64,000 nucleotides of DNA, from assembly GCA_934486495.1 (NCBI GenBank), contig CAKSPW010000001.1, positions 27,052 through 91,051 on the forward strand, in the 5' to 3' direction. Under the pieces are notes generated by a model. The model was given only the letters and a program-made list of their open reading frames with translations. It ran no database searches and was not told the origin of the DNA. The translations under genes and the position numbers were made by a program. This document shows positions 18,369-27,468 of this stretch, one piece after another (position 1 is the stretch's first letter; every line of letters starts with the position of its first letter). The DNA comes from an uncultured Clostridia bacterium (GTDB lineage Bacteria; Bacillota; Clostridia; UBA1381).

Positions 18369-18522
18369 ATTACACGCTTTCCTCACCGCTCGGCGTACAC
18401 ACGTACGCCGTCGGGCAGGATGAAAACAAGTTTTCATTTCGGAAATCGTGTTCTGCATCCAAAATCAAAATCGAGATTTCGCATTAGGCGCAGAACATTC
18501 AAAAAAATAAATCAAACACAAT
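18321..18522 (+). repeat. Duplicated whiA 3' end flanking a hairpin element
   Basis: The sequence around GCTTTAGGCGCAGACCATTC (18321-18362, end of whiA) recurs in degenerate form as GCATTAGGCGCAGAACATTC (18481-18522). Both continue with AAAAAAA and a CAA-rich stretch, and both are preceded by AAAATC and a related TCGA-containing sequence. About 120 unrelated bases lie between. A third, weaker echo (CAAAGCAAACACAATATGCA) follows at 18542. The arrangement suggests that an insertion duplicated the gene end. No gene occupies 18369-18618. Confidence 0.65.
18383..18440 (+). repeat. Two-hairpin element downstream of whiA
   Basis: GGCGTAC and GTACGCC (18392-18409) form a perfect seven-pair stem with a four-base loop. 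TCGGGCAGGA follows, then TGAAAAC and GTTTTCA (18421-18436) form a second stem. The order hairpin, TCGGG, hairpin with AAAAC/GTTTT arms matches 4666-4712 within the insertion in repeat copy A, although stem sequences differ. The downstream T-tract is weak, so a simple terminator is not obvious. Confidence 0.5.
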
Positions 18523-18618
18523 TTGCAGACCGTTTAAAAACCAAAGCAAACACAATATGCAGATTATTCAAAAAACAAAGCAATCGACATATTAAAACCG
18601 GAAGAAAGGAGAGGAAAA

Positions 18619-21600
18619 ATGGCGGATTTTGTTCATCTTCACACGCACACCGAATACAGCCTGCTTGACGGCGAGGCAAGGATAAAGGATTTAATCGGGC
18701 ATGTAAAGGAGCTCGGAATGAAATCCGTTGCGATAACCGACCACGGAGTTATGTTCGGTGCGGTAGACTTTTACAAGGAAGCGAAAAAAAACGGAATACA
18801 TCCGATTATCGGCTGTGAGGTATACATTGCGTCCGGTTCGAGATTTGACAAGTCGCCGCAAAACAAATCAAATCATCTTGTGCTTCTGGCAGAAAACGAG
18901 GTCGGATATAAAAATCTTATTTATCTTGTTTCTTGTGGATATACCGAGGGCTTTTATTATAAGCCGAGGATTGACTTTGAGCTTTTAAAAGACCATAAGG
19001 ACGGGCTTATTGCGCTTTCGGCATGTCTTGCCGGTGAAATCCCGAAAGCTCTTGTCGGCGGAGATTATGACGGCGCAAAAGCGATAGCGCTTAGGTATGC
19101 GGAGCTTTTTGGTGCTGAAAACTATTATATAGAGCTTCAAGACCATAATATTGCCGAGCAGAAAAGAATCATACCACAGCTTATAAAGATAGCACGTGAG
19201 GTCGGCGTGGGGCTTGTTGCTACAAACGACACACATTATGTGCGCCGTGAGGACGCAAAATATCAAGACGTGCTTCTTTGTATTCAGACCGACAGCACGC
19301 TGAAGGATTCGGACAGACTGAAGTTTGAAACGGACGAGTTTTACGTTAAATCGCCGCAGGAGATGACGGATCTTTTTTCATACGTCCCCGAGGCGATAGA
19401 CAACACCGTGAAAATTGCAGACAGATGCCGATTTGATTTTGATTTTTCGAGCAGACATCTTCCGGAGTTTGTGCCGCCGAACGGCAAGGAGCCGTTTGAA
19501 TACTTGACGGAGCTTTGCGTGGACGGACTTCACCGCCGATACGGAAACGATGATTGCAGGGACAGGCTTAACTATGAGCTTTCGGTTATAAAAAGCATGG
19601 GGTTTGTCGATTACTTCCTTATAGTGTGGGATTTTATTCGTTTTGCCAAGCAAAACGGCATTATGGTTGGGCCGGGACGTGGCAGTGCGGCAGGAAGTAT
19701 AGTTTCATATTGTCTTGAAATTACAGATATTGACCCGATAAAATACGGGCTTATTTTCGAGAGATTTTTAAATCCCGAACGCGTAAGTATGCCCGATATT
19801 GATATAGATTTTGAGCCGGAGGGCAGGCAAAGGGTTTTTGATTATGTTGTGAGCCGATACGGCGAAAATCAGGTATCTCAAATAATAACGTTCGGAACGC
19901 TGAAGGCTAAGATTGTTACCCGTGACTGTGCACGTGCGCTTGCAATCGGACATTCGGAGGCTGACGCTATTGCGAAGCTTATCCCGAACGATTTTAACAT
20001 TACGCTTGATGAGGCTCTTCAAAGCGACGATTTAAAAAACCTCTATAACAGCGACAAGCGTGTTCATGAGCTTATAACTATTGCAAGAGAGCTTGAGGGC
20101 TTGCCGAGGCACGCTTCAAAGCATGCGGCGGGCGTTGTTATAACGGGTGAGCCGATTGTAAATTATATGCCCGTATACAAGGGCAAGGATGATGCAATTG
20201 TTACGCAGTATACAAAGGATACCGTAGAGGAGCTCGGGCTTCTTAAAATGGATTTTTTGGGATTGAGAAATCTGACGGTTATAGAAAACACGATAAAGCT
20301 TATAAAGAAAACCCGCGGAATTGATATAGACATGACGAAGATAGACTATAACAGCGAAGATGTATTCTCTCTTATTTCTTCTGGCAATACCGACGGTGTT
20401 TTCCAGCTTGAAAGCGACGGAATGAAAGCGTTTATGCAGGAGCTGCGCCCCGATTCGCTCGAGGATATAATTGCCGGAATTTCAATTTTCAGACCGGGAC
20501 CGATGAATCAGCGTCACCGGTATATTCACAACAAGAGAAATCCGGAGGATATAACATATAAGCATCCGCTTTTGGAAAATATATTAAATGTTACGTACGG
20601 ATTTATGGTGTATCAGGAGCAGGTTCTTGAAATTGTAAAGCAGCTTGCAGGCTATTCGCTCGGAAAAGCCGACTCCATGCGCCGTGTTATAAGCAAGAAG
20701 AAAACCGAGCAAATGGAGATTGAACGTCAAAACTTTATATACGGCTTGGACGATGAGGACGGAAACGTTGTCATAGACGGCTGTATAAGACGCGGAATTG
20801 ATGAAAAGACGGCAAATTCGATATTTGATGAAATGAGCGATTTTGCAAAATATGCGTTTAATAAGTCACACGCGGCGGCGTATGCGTTTGTAGCGTACAG
20901 AACGGCATATCTTAAGACGTTTTATCCGTGCGAGTTTATGGCGTCGCTTATTTCGAGTCTTGAAAATCAGGACAAAATAAATAAGTATATTTTAAATTGC
21001 CGACAGATGGGTATTGACAGACTTCCGCCGGATATAAACGAGAGCGATGACAGCTTCAAGGTGTCGGACGGTGCAATAAGATACGGTTTGCCGGCGGTTA
21101 AAAATGTCGGTAAGCAGATGATAAAATGCGTTGTTGCGGAGCGCGAACGCGGCGGAAAATTTAAAAGCTTTTCCGATTTTGCCGAGCGCATGGCAGGCGA
21201 GTATCTTAACAAAAGAGCGGTTGAATCGCTTATAATGTGCGGTGCGTTCGATTCTATGGGAGTAAAGCGCAGTCAGCTTTTGGAGGTTTACGAAGCGGTG
21301 CTTGATGGTGCGCAATCGTCAAAGCGCTATAATATTGCAGGTCAGATGTCCGTTTTTGATATGGACAGTGAAAGCGAGAATGCAGATATAGAATATCCCG
21401 ATATACCCGAATTTGACAAAAAAACCTTGCTCAGCATGGAAAAAGAGGTTACGGGAATGTATTTTTCGGGACACCCTATGGATGAGTATGCCGAGCGTGT
21501 TAAGAGGATAACTCCATTTTGCGTATATGACCTTGTATCCTCGTCGGAGCGTGATGAAAACGGAGAATATCATGCGGTGGACGGCAAAATAAAAGACGGC

Positions 21601-22086
21601 GACAATATATGCCTTTGCGGAGTGATATCCGACTTGCGTGTGAAAACGACAAAAAGAGGCGCAAAAATGGCTATTGCCACTCTTGAGGATACAAGCGGCA
21701 CGGTGGAGGTTATAATCTATCCGAAGGTATACGGCAATATAAAAGAAGTTTTAAGCTGCCGCAGTGCGGTTGCGGTGTACGGTTCGGCGAGTGTGCGCAC
21801 GGATGAGAGAGCAAAGCTTGTTTGTGATAATATGAGCGCTGTTGATTCTCTTGCGGCAGACGATATAAATAAGATTTATATAAGAGTTTCGTCGATGAAT
21901 GAGGATGTTGTCAAAAAGCTTGGCGGTATTGAAAATGAACTGAGGGGAAGAGTTCCGATTTTCATCTATGATATAAGCAGAAAAAAATATCTTTCCGCAC
22001 CGCCCGAATGCGGCGTAATTCCGTGCAAAGAAGCGGTTGATGCGCTTAAAAAGAGGTTCGGAGAGGAAAATGTTGTTGCAAAATAG
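18619..22086 (+). CDS. dnaE: DNA polymerase III alpha subunit, DnaE type
   Basis: This is the DnaE-family replicative polymerase, which in Bacillota usually extends primers before PolC takes over. The 1155 residues start MADFVHLHTHTEYSLLDGEA after AGGAGAGG. The PHP domain is complete in its first metal motifs (HLHTHTEYS, ITDHGVMFG). The palm has GPGRGSAAGS at about residue 350 and the catalytic PDIDIDFE at about 391. A helix-hairpin-helix and an OB-fold (KDGDNICLCGVISDLRVKTT, near 990) close the protein, as in DnaE1. The downstream genes mtrB and pfkA have their own leaders. Confidence 0.97.
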   Translation: MADFVHLHTHTEYSLLDGEARIKDLIGHVKELGMKSVAITDHGVMFGAVDFYKEAKKNGIHPIIGCEVYIASGSRFDKSPQNKSNHLVLLAENEVGYKNLIYLVSCGYTEGFYYKPRIDFELLKDHKDGLIALSACLAGEIPKALVGGDYDGAKAIALRYAELFGAENYYIELQDHNIAEQKRIIPQLIKIAREVGVGLVATNDTHYVRREDAKYQDVLLCIQTDSTLKDSDRLKFETDEFYVKSPQEMTDLFSYVPEAIDNTVKIADRCRFDFDFSSRHLPEFVPPNGKEPFEYLTELCVDGLHRRYGNDDCRDRLNYELSVIKSMGFVDYFLIVWDFIRFAKQNGIMVGPGRGSAAGSIVSYCLEITDIDPIKYGLIFERFLNPERVSMPDIDIDFEPEGRQRVFDYVVSRYGENQVSQIITFGTLKAKIVTRDCARALAIGHSEADAIAKLIPNDFNITLDEALQSDDLKNLYNSDKRVHELITIARELEGLPRHASKHAAGVVITGEPIVNYMPVYKGKDDAIVTQYTKDTVEELGLLKMDFLGLRNLTVIENTIKLIKKTRGIDIDMTKIDYNSEDVFSLISSGNTDGVFQLESDGMKAFMQELRPDSLEDIIAGISIFRPGPMNQRHRYIHNKRNPEDITYKHPLLENILNVTYGFMVYQEQVLEIVKQLAGYSLGKADSMRRVISKKKTEQMEIERQNFIYGLDDEDGNVVIDGCIRRGIDEKTANSIFDEMSDFAKYAFNKSHAAAYAFVAYRTAYLKTFYPCEFMASLISSLENQDKINKYILNCRQMGIDRLPPDINESDDSFKVSDGAIRYGLPAVKNVGKQMIKCVVAERERGGKFKSFSDFAERMAGEYLNKRAVESLIMCGAFDSMGVKRSQLLEVYEAVLDGAQSSKRYNIAGQMSVFDMDSESENADIEYPDIPEFDKKTLLSMEKEVTGMYFSGHPMDEYAERVKRITPFCVYDLVSSSERDENGEYHAVDGKIKDGDNICLCGVISDLRVKTTKRGAKMAIATLEDTSGTVEVIIYPKVYGNIKEVLSCRSAVAVYGSASVRTDERAKLVCDNMSAVDSLAADDINKIYIRVSSMNEDVVKKLGGIENELRGRVPIFIYDISRKKYLSAPPECGVIPCKEAVDALKKRFGEENVVAK

Positions 22087-22140
22087 TGAAAATAACCAAA
22101 ATGAGTATGTAAACAAATTAAAATTTTTTGTTATTTACTA

Positions 22141-22169
22141 TTGATTTTTTTCTCCAAATAGTATAAAAT
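22141..22169 (+). promoter_or_regulatory. Promoter of mtrB
   Basis: TTGATT and TAAAAT are separated by 17 bases and lie about 60 bases before the chosen mtrB start. The hexamers are slightly off consensus. Confidence 0.5.
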
Positions 22170-22231
22170 AGTAGATAAAAGCAGTTGTGCATTATACGAT
22201 TGCGTTTTTGGCAGAGGAGAGTTGTGTTTTG

Positions 22232-22462
22232 ATGGAAGATTACAATGAGTTGAGTGATTATATTGTAATAAAGGCTCTTGAAGACGGCGTTACGATAATC
22301 GGTCTTACACGTGGCAGAGATACAAAGTTTCATCATACGGAAAAGCTCGACAAGGGTGAAATTTATATCGCTCAATTTACCGAGGTGACATCCGCAATGA
22401 AAATTCGCGGCAGGGCTAAGGTTTACACCAAGCATGGCGTGGTCGATGCGGAAGAAAAATGA
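22232..22462 (+). CDS. mtrB: Tryptophan RNA-binding attenuation protein (TRAP)
   Basis: TRAP forms an 11-subunit ring that, when loaded with tryptophan, wraps GAG/UAG-repeat RNA and attenuates trp genes. The 76-residue product (start [22 protein letters not shown] upstream; an earlier GTG/TTG frame lacks a good site) matches Bacillus MtrB over nearly its whole length. GLTRG, DTKFHH, EKLDKGE, AQFTE and TSAMKIRG are all present. Residues equivalent to Bacillus Lys37, Lys56 and Arg58, which contact RNA, are present, as are Thr25 and Thr30 around the tryptophan pocket. No trp gene or rtpA (anti-TRAP) lies in the window. TRAP is best known from Bacillus, so its targets here are unknown. Confidence 0.93.
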   Translation: MEDYNELSDYIVIKALEDGVTIIGLTRGRDTKFHHTEKLDKGEIYIAQFTEVTSAMKIRGRAKVYTKHGVVDAEEK

Positions 22463-22472
22463 GGAGATAGAA

Positions 22473-22673
22473 ATGTGGGTAGTAATATATCTTGTTAAGG
22501 GATATGACTCGGTGAAGCGTTTAACCGCTTTACTCGATGAAAACGGCATTCTTGTTATTACACGGCAAAAAACAAATGATGAAGATAAGAGTACCGCGTT
22601 TTATGAAATTCTCGTACCGCAAACAGAGGTTGCGGCGGCGCAGGATATTATCATAGAAAACGAGGGAAAATAG
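22473..22673 (+). CDS. Small DUF2007-like protein
   Basis: This 66-residue protein starts MWVVIYLVKGYDSVKRL. The ATG follows GAGGAGA ten bases after the mtrB stop, so the two are co-translated or co-transcribed. The pattern (a short beta strand, helix, strand with GILVITRQ, then YEILVPQTEVAAAQDII) matches the ferredoxin-like DUF2007 'signal transducing' small proteins that often lie upstream of dnaE/pfkA or accA in clostridia. I assign no function. Confidence 0.7.
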   Translation: MWVVIYLVKGYDSVKRLTALLDENGILVITRQKTNDEDKSTAFYEILVPQTEVAAAQDIIIENEGK

Positions 22674-22711
22674 TTTTGATGTGTTAATTATGCAATTATT
22701 TAAAGAGAGAA

Positions 22712-22753
22712 TTAAATAAGACAGTTGGGGGCTGTCGTGCTATTTAACATCAA
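22712..22753 (+). promoter_or_regulatory. Stem-loop in the pfkA leader
   Basis: TTAAATA and TATTTAA form outer arms around an inner stem GACAG/CTGTC with a G-rich loop. There is no T-tract, so this is unlikely to terminate. It may be a 5' stabilising hairpin or a control site for pfkA. Confidence 0.35.
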
Positions 22754-22774
22754 GATGAAAGGAAATGATTATAA

Positions 22775-23749
22775 ATGGACAAACAGGTTAGAAAGATTGG
22801 AGTACTCACAAGCGGAGGAGATGCTCCGGGTATGAATGCCGCTGTTCGTGCGGTTGTAAGAACCGGATGCTTCCACGACTTGACGGTTATGGGTGTAAGA
22901 AGAGGATATAACGGTCTTATTAACGGAGATTTAATTGAAATGACTCCGAGAAGCGTTTCAGGTATTCTTCAAAGAGGCGGTACTTTCCTTCAGACTGCAC
23001 GCTGTGCTGAGTTTAAGGAAAAGGAAGGCGTTAAAAAAGCATACGATATAGCTAAGGTTTTCGGTCTTGATGGACTTGTGGTTATAGGCGGTGACGGTTC
23101 GTTCAGAGGTGCAAAGGATTTGTGCGAGATGGGACTTCCCACAATAGCTATGCCCGGAACGATTGATAATGATATAAGCTGTAGTGAATACACGGTAGGT
23201 TACGACACATGTCTTAACACTGTTATTGACGCAGTAGATAAAATCCGTGATACAACGGCGAGCCATGACAGATGTTCTGTTGTTGAGGTTATGGGCAGAA
23301 ATGCGGGATATATTGCAATAAATGCTGCAATAGCCTGCGGTGCTGACATTGTTCTTGTTCCGGAATACGAGTGGAATTTTGACGATGATGTACTTCGTCC
23401 CATACTTGAGAGTAAATCAAGAGGCAAAAAGCACAGTATCGTAATTGTTGCCGAGGGTATCGGCGGAGTTATCGATCTTGCAAAGGAGATTGAGCAAAAG
23501 ACGGGTATTGAGTCAAGAGCTACAATTCTCGGTCACGTACAGCGCGGAGGAAGTCCGTCGGTTCGTGACAGAGTCGTTGCAAGTAAAATGGGCGCAAGAG
23601 CCGTTGAACTTCTTTTAAACGGTATGAGTAACAGAGTTATCTGCGTTCATGACGGTAAGATTGCCGATGTTGCGATAGAAGAAGCTCTTGCAATGGAGAA
23701 AAAGCTTCCCAGAGAAATGCTTGATTTGGCAAGAACGCTTGCATTTTAA
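22775..23749 (+). CDS. pfkA: ATP-dependent 6-phosphofructokinase
   Basis: It phosphorylates fructose 6-phosphate in glycolysis. The 324 residues are the size of the bacterial PfkA tetramer subunit. The N-terminal MDKQVRKIGVLTSGGDAPGM, the GGDGSFRGA nucleotide motif near residue 104 and the catalytic PGTIDNDI are present. The glycine of GGDGS fits ATP rather than pyrophosphate as phosphoryl donor. The start ATG follows GAAAGGAAATG. A wobble-rich terminator follows at 23768. Confidence 0.96.
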   Translation: MDKQVRKIGVLTSGGDAPGMNAAVRAVVRTGCFHDLTVMGVRRGYNGLINGDLIEMTPRSVSGILQRGGTFLQTARCAEFKEKEGVKKAYDIAKVFGLDGLVVIGGDGSFRGAKDLCEMGLPTIAMPGTIDNDISCSEYTVGYDTCLNTVIDAVDKIRDTTASHDRCSVVEVMGRNAGYIAINAAIACGADIVLVPEYEWNFDDDVLRPILESKSRGKKHSIVIVAEGIGGVIDLAKEIEQKTGIESRATILGHVQRGGSPSVRDRVVASKMGARAVELLLNGMSNRVICVHDGKIADVAIEEALAMEKKLPREMLDLARTLAF

Positions 23750-23767
23750 TAAAACAACGCCGAAATT

Positions 23768-23797
23768 GGCAGGGTGATTTTTTCGCCTTGCCTTTTT
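23768..23797 (+). terminator. Terminator of pfkA
   Basis: GGCAGGGTGA can pair throughout with TCGCCTTGCC, using two G-U pairs. TTTTT follows directly. It lies 18 bases past the pfkA stop. Confidence 0.65.
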
Positions 23798-23823
23798 GGC
23801 ATTATTCATGAAAGGATTAAATC

Positions 23824-24759
23824 ATGAAAATAACAATTCTCGATTCATCAACACTCGGCGAAGATATAAGCCTTGACGCAATAACGACAATAGGCGATAC
23901 CGATGTTTACGAAAACACAAGTCAAAGCGAAATAAAGGACAGAATAAAGGATTGCGACGTTGTTGTGCTGAATAAGATGAAGCTCGGCTGTGAGGAGCTC
24001 AGTGCGGCACAGAAGCTTAAGCTTATATGCGTAACCGCAACGGGATATGATAATGTTGACGTTAAGTATTGCAGAGAAAACGGTATTGCGGTTTGTAACG
24101 TTGTCGGCTATTCGACAGACAGCGTTTGTTTGCTGACCGTTTCGATGGCGCTTTCGCTTGCGGTTAGATTGCCCGAATATGATGAGTATACGAAAAGCGG
24201 CGCTTATACAAGAAGCGGACTTCAAAATATGCTGTCACCGGTTTACTGCGAAATGCACGGTAAAACGTGGGGTATTATAGGCTACGGAGCGATAGGCAAG
24301 GCAGTAGGCAAGGCTGCGGAAGCGCTCGGCTGTCGTATAAGTTATTCGAGCAGATCACACGGCGGAGTTTCGGTTGACGATATTATGCGTAACAGTGATT
24401 TTATATCAATTCACGTTCCGCTGACTGATGAAACGAGGGGAATGATCGGAAAGAGGGAGCTTTCCCTTTGTGAGAGAAAACCTGTGCTTATAAATGTGTC
24501 ACGTGGTGCTGTATGCGATGAGGCGTCGCTTGTAAAGGCTGTTAAGGACGGTACGCTGTCGGGGCTCGGAGTAGATGTTTATACGGAAGAACCATTCGGA
24601 AAGGATAGTCCGTACAATACGCTTTTTGACTGTAAAAGAGCAATTCTCACACCGCATATGGCGTGGGGCGCATACGAGGCGAGAGTCAGATGCGTAAGCG
24701 AGGTTGCGGAAAATATAAAAACGTTTTTCGGCGGCGGAAAAAGGAATAGAGTTTGCTGA
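23824..24759 (+). CDS. D-isomer-specific 2-hydroxyacid dehydrogenase
   Basis: This NAD-dependent oxidoreductase of the 2-hydroxyacid dehydrogenase family has 311 residues. The Rossmann motif GIIGYGAIGKAVG lies near 155. The catalytic arginine is in INVSRGAVCDE and the histidine in ILTPHMAWGA. A glutamate in the VDVYTEEP segment completes the usual Arg-Glu-His triad. The substrate could be hydroxypyruvate/glycerate, lactate or a 2-keto acid; sequence alone does not decide. The start follows GAAAGGA. It is 28 bases upstream of proB, though a link to proline synthesis is not established. Confidence 0.85.
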   Translation: MKITILDSSTLGEDISLDAITTIGDTDVYENTSQSEIKDRIKDCDVVVLNKMKLGCEELSAAQKLKLICVTATGYDNVDVKYCRENGIAVCNVVGYSTDSVCLLTVSMALSLAVRLPEYDEYTKSGAYTRSGLQNMLSPVYCEMHGKTWGIIGYGAIGKAVGKAAEALGCRISYSSRSHGGVSVDDIMRNSDFISIHVPLTDETRGMIGKRELSLCERKPVLINVSRGAVCDEASLVKAVKDGTLSGLGVDVYTEEPFGKDSPYNTLFDCKRAILTPHMAWGAYEARVRCVSEVAENIKTFFGGGKRNRVC

Positions 24760-24787
24760 TTATACGGTGAAATGAGGAATTAAATTG

Positions 24788-25600
24788 ATGAGTATATCTG
24801 AAGAAATAAAAAATGCGCAGAGGATTGTCGTAAAGGTCGGCACATCAACGCTTACATATTCAAACGGAAAGCTTAATTTAAAGGTTATGGACAGGCTTTC
24901 CATGGTATTGTCGGACCTTCATAATACGGGTAAGGAAATTATTCTTGTTTCATCGGGAGCACAGGGCGTTGCGGTAGGCAAGCTCGGACTTAAGGAAAAG
25001 CCGTCCGAGACGAAGTACAGACAGGCGATTGCGGCAGTTGGTCAGTGTGAGCTGATGTATATTTACGATAAGTTTTTCTCATCGTATAATAACACCGTAG
25101 CGCAAATTCTTTTAACGAAAGAGGATATTGCAATCCCCCGCAGAAAGAGAAATATGCAAAACACGTTTAATGCGCTTTTGGAAATGGGAATTATTCCGAT
25201 TGTGAATGAAAACGATACCATTGCGGTAGATGAGATAGAGGTTGGAGATAATGACACGCTGTCGGCGTATGTTGCCGATTTTGTGGACGCGGATTTGCTT
25301 ATAATCTTTTCCGACATTGACGGTTTATATGATAGTGATCCGCACAGAATACGGGACGCAAAGCTTTTAGATACGGTTTATGATATACAAAGCGTCAGAC
25401 CGCTTGCCGGAGGAGTCGGTTCAAAGCGAGGTACGGGCGGCATGATTACAAAGCTCGATGCGGCGGAAATTGCAACGTCGGCAGGAATTAATATGGTTAT
25501 TACGAACGGAAACAATCCCGACAGCCTTTATAAGATTTTAAACGGCGAAAGCGTTGGAACGTTGTTTGTTTCTAAAAATTTCTCTATGGAGGATATGTAA
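24788..25600 (+). CDS. proB: Glutamate 5-kinase, short form without PUA domain
   Basis: ProB phosphorylates glutamate in the first step of proline synthesis. The chosen ATG (MSISEEIKNAQRIVVKVGTS) has GAGGA nine bases upstream; a TTG immediately before it is the alternative. The amino-acid kinase fold is clear: VVKVGTSTL, LVSSGAQGVAVG, IVNENDTIAVDE and RGTGGMITKLDAA. At 270 residues the protein ends after this domain, so the C-terminal PUA domain of the longer bacterial enzymes is missing, as in several clostridial ProB. It overlaps nothing but is followed after one base by proA. Confidence 0.94.
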   Translation: MSISEEIKNAQRIVVKVGTSTLTYSNGKLNLKVMDRLSMVLSDLHNTGKEIILVSSGAQGVAVGKLGLKEKPSETKYRQAIAAVGQCELMYIYDKFFSSYNNTVAQILLTKEDIAIPRRKRNMQNTFNALLEMGIIPIVNENDTIAVDEIEVGDNDTLSAYVADFVDADLLIIFSDIDGLYDSDPHRIRDAKLLDTVYDIQSVRPLAGGVGSKRGTGGMITKLDAAEIATSAGINMVITNGNNPDSLYKILNGESVGTLFVSKNFSMEDM

Positions 25601-25601
25601 T

Positions 25602-26834
25602 TTGGAAAGCTTAATTGAAATTGGAATTGCGGCAAAAAAGGCCGCACATCTTCTTGAGGGAAGCACGGTTAAGGATAAGGCGCTTTTTGCTGTTGCGGAC
25701 GCACTTGAGGAACGTGCCGATGAGATAATCGAGGCGAACAAGGCGGATATGGATGCGGCGGAGAAAAAAGGTATTTCAAAAGCTATGCTGGACAGACTGC
25801 GCCTTGATAAAGACAGAATTTCGTCAATTGCCGACGGAGTGAGAAAGGTTGCCGAGCTTGACGATCCGATAGGAAACGTGAAAAAAATGTGGAAAAGACC
25901 GAACGGGCTTGTAATCGGTGAAAAGTGTGTTCCGATAGGCGTAATTGCAATCATTTATGAAGCACGTCCGAATGTAACGGCTGATGCGGCGGCGCTTTGT
26001 CTTAAAACGTCGAACAGCGTAATTCTTCGAGGCGGAAGTGAGGCAATCAACTCAAATATTGCAATAATGACGATTATGCAGGAGGCGGCATATAAGGCAG
26101 GAATACCGGAGGGTGCGCTCAATATTGTTCGTGATACATCGAGAGATACGGCAACGGAGCTTATGCGTCTTAACGATTACGTTGACGTGTTAATTCCCCG
26201 CGGCGGTAAGGGACTTATAAAAAGCGTTGTTGAAAACGCAACCGTACCGGTTATCGAAACGGCGGCAGGCAATTGCCATGTGTATGTTGAAAAAAGTGCA
26301 GATATAAAAATGGCAAAAGATATACTTGTCAACGCAAAGGTATCTCGGCCGGCGGTGTGCAATGCGTGTGAAACTCTGCTCGTTGACAGTGATTATCCCG
26401 ACGTGCAGGGGCTTTTGGATGCGCTTGAGGAAAACGGAGTGGAAATTCGTGCGTGCGAGAGAACGAGAGAAAAATTCCCGAATCTAAAGGCGGCGAGCGA
26501 GGACGATTGGTACGAGGAGTATAATGACTATATAATAGCCGTTAAAACGGTTGACGGAATCGACGAGGCAATAGAGCATATCAACAAATATAATACCGGT
26601 CATTCCGAGGCGATTGTTACAAACGATTACGTGAAATCGCAAAAATTCCTCGGCGAGGTGGATGCGGCAGCAGTTTATGTAAATGCGTCCACTCGGTTTA
26701 CGGACGGCTTTGAGTTCGGTTTTGGTGCGGAAATAGGAATAAGCACGCAAAAAATCCACGCACGCGGTCCTATGGGGCTTGACGCACTCACATCAATAAA
26801 GTATATCGTATACGGAAACGGTCAGATAAGATAA
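25602..26834 (+). CDS. proA: Gamma-glutamyl phosphate reductase
   Basis: ProA reduces glutamyl 5-phosphate to the semialdehyde. The start is taken as the TTG one base after the proB stop (reads ESLIEIGIAAKKAAHLLEGS), with GGAGG nine bases upstream in the proB end; this gives 410 residues, normal for ProA. An upstream extension would run within proB. Visible motifs are VPIGVIAIIYEARPNVT, the ALDH-like catalytic cysteine in SRPAVCNACETLL and GFGAEIGISTQKIHARGPMG. ProB and ProA are thus tightly coupled. Confidence 0.95.
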   Translation: MESLIEIGIAAKKAAHLLEGSTVKDKALFAVADALEERADEIIEANKADMDAAEKKGISKAMLDRLRLDKDRISSIADGVRKVAELDDPIGNVKKMWKRPNGLVIGEKCVPIGVIAIIYEARPNVTADAAALCLKTSNSVILRGGSEAINSNIAIMTIMQEAAYKAGIPEGALNIVRDTSRDTATELMRLNDYVDVLIPRGGKGLIKSVVENATVPVIETAAGNCHVYVEKSADIKMAKDILVNAKVSRPAVCNACETLLVDSDYPDVQGLLDALEENGVEIRACERTREKFPNLKAASEDDWYEEYNDYIIAVKTVDGIDEAIEHINKYNTGHSEAIVTNDYVKSQKFLGEVDAAAVYVNASTRFTDGFEFGFGAEIGISTQKIHARGPMGLDALTSIKYIVYGNGQIR

Positions 26835-26846
26835 GGGGGATAAATT

Positions 26847-27416
26847 ATGCAGCTTCTCAAAGACAGAATTTTAAGTGACGGTTTGGTAATAGGCGACATT
26901 GTAAAGGTTGGAAGCTTTCTTAATCACCAAATGGATATAGCTCTTTTGCAGGAGATTGGCAAGGAGTTTAAAAGGCGGTATGACGGCGAAAGGATAACAA
27001 AAATACTCACAATTGAATCGTCGGGTATAGGTATTGCGGCGATATGCGCACAATATTTTGATAATGTGCCGGTAGTGTTTGCAAAGAAAACCAAATCGAA
27101 AAATCTTGTCGGAGAAGTGCTCACGTCAAAGGTTGTATCGTATACAAAGGGAACGGAGTACGATATAATAGTAGAAAAGTGTTTGCTTTCGGAGAACGAC
27201 CGTGTCCTTGTAATTGATGATTTTCTTGCAAAGGGACAGGCGCTCAACGGACTTATCGACCTTATACAGCAGTCGGGAGCAGACCTTGCAGGCTGCGGGA
27301 TTGTGATTGAAAAGGGATTTCAGGACGGCGGCGCTTTGATAAGAAACAGAGGAATACGTGTTGAGTCGCTTGCGATAATCGAGGGCGTATCGGACGGGAA
27401 AGTAATATTTAAATGA
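26847..27416 (+). CDS. xpt: Xanthine phosphoribosyltransferase
   Basis: Xpt converts xanthine and PRPP to XMP for purine salvage. The 189 residues start MQLLKDRILSDGLVIGD, typical for the family. The PRPP-binding loop is VLVIDDFLAKGQAL near 118-131. The C-terminal region CGIVIEKGFQDGGALIRNRG is also typical. In Bacillus xpt is under a guanine riboswitch; none is visible here, since the gene starts 12 bases after proA. Confidence 0.93.
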   Translation: MQLLKDRILSDGLVIGDIVKVGSFLNHQMDIALLQEIGKEFKRRYDGERITKILTIESSGIGIAAICAQYFDNVPVVFAKKTKSKNLVGEVLTSKVVSYTKGTEYDIIVEKCLLSENDRVLVIDDFLAKGQALNGLIDLIQQSGADLAGCGIVIEKGFQDGGALIRNRGIRVESLAIIEGVSDGKVIFK

Positions 27417-27420
27417 AATA

Positions 27421-27449
27421 TTGACATTCTTCAAAATGTATGGTAAAAT
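27421..27449 (+). promoter_or_regulatory. Strong vegetative promoter
   Basis: TTGACA, a 17-base spacer and TAAAAT begin four bases after the xpt stop. They sit 20 bases before the next gene's start, giving a nearly leaderless-length transcript start for 27469. Confidence 0.85.
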
Positions 27450-27468
27450 AGAAAAGAGGTAGATAGGG

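Noticed and set aside
26835..26846. Guanine riboswitch upstream of xpt
   Set aside because: Only 12 bases separate xpt from proA, and no purine aptamer sequence is seen inside the end of proA.
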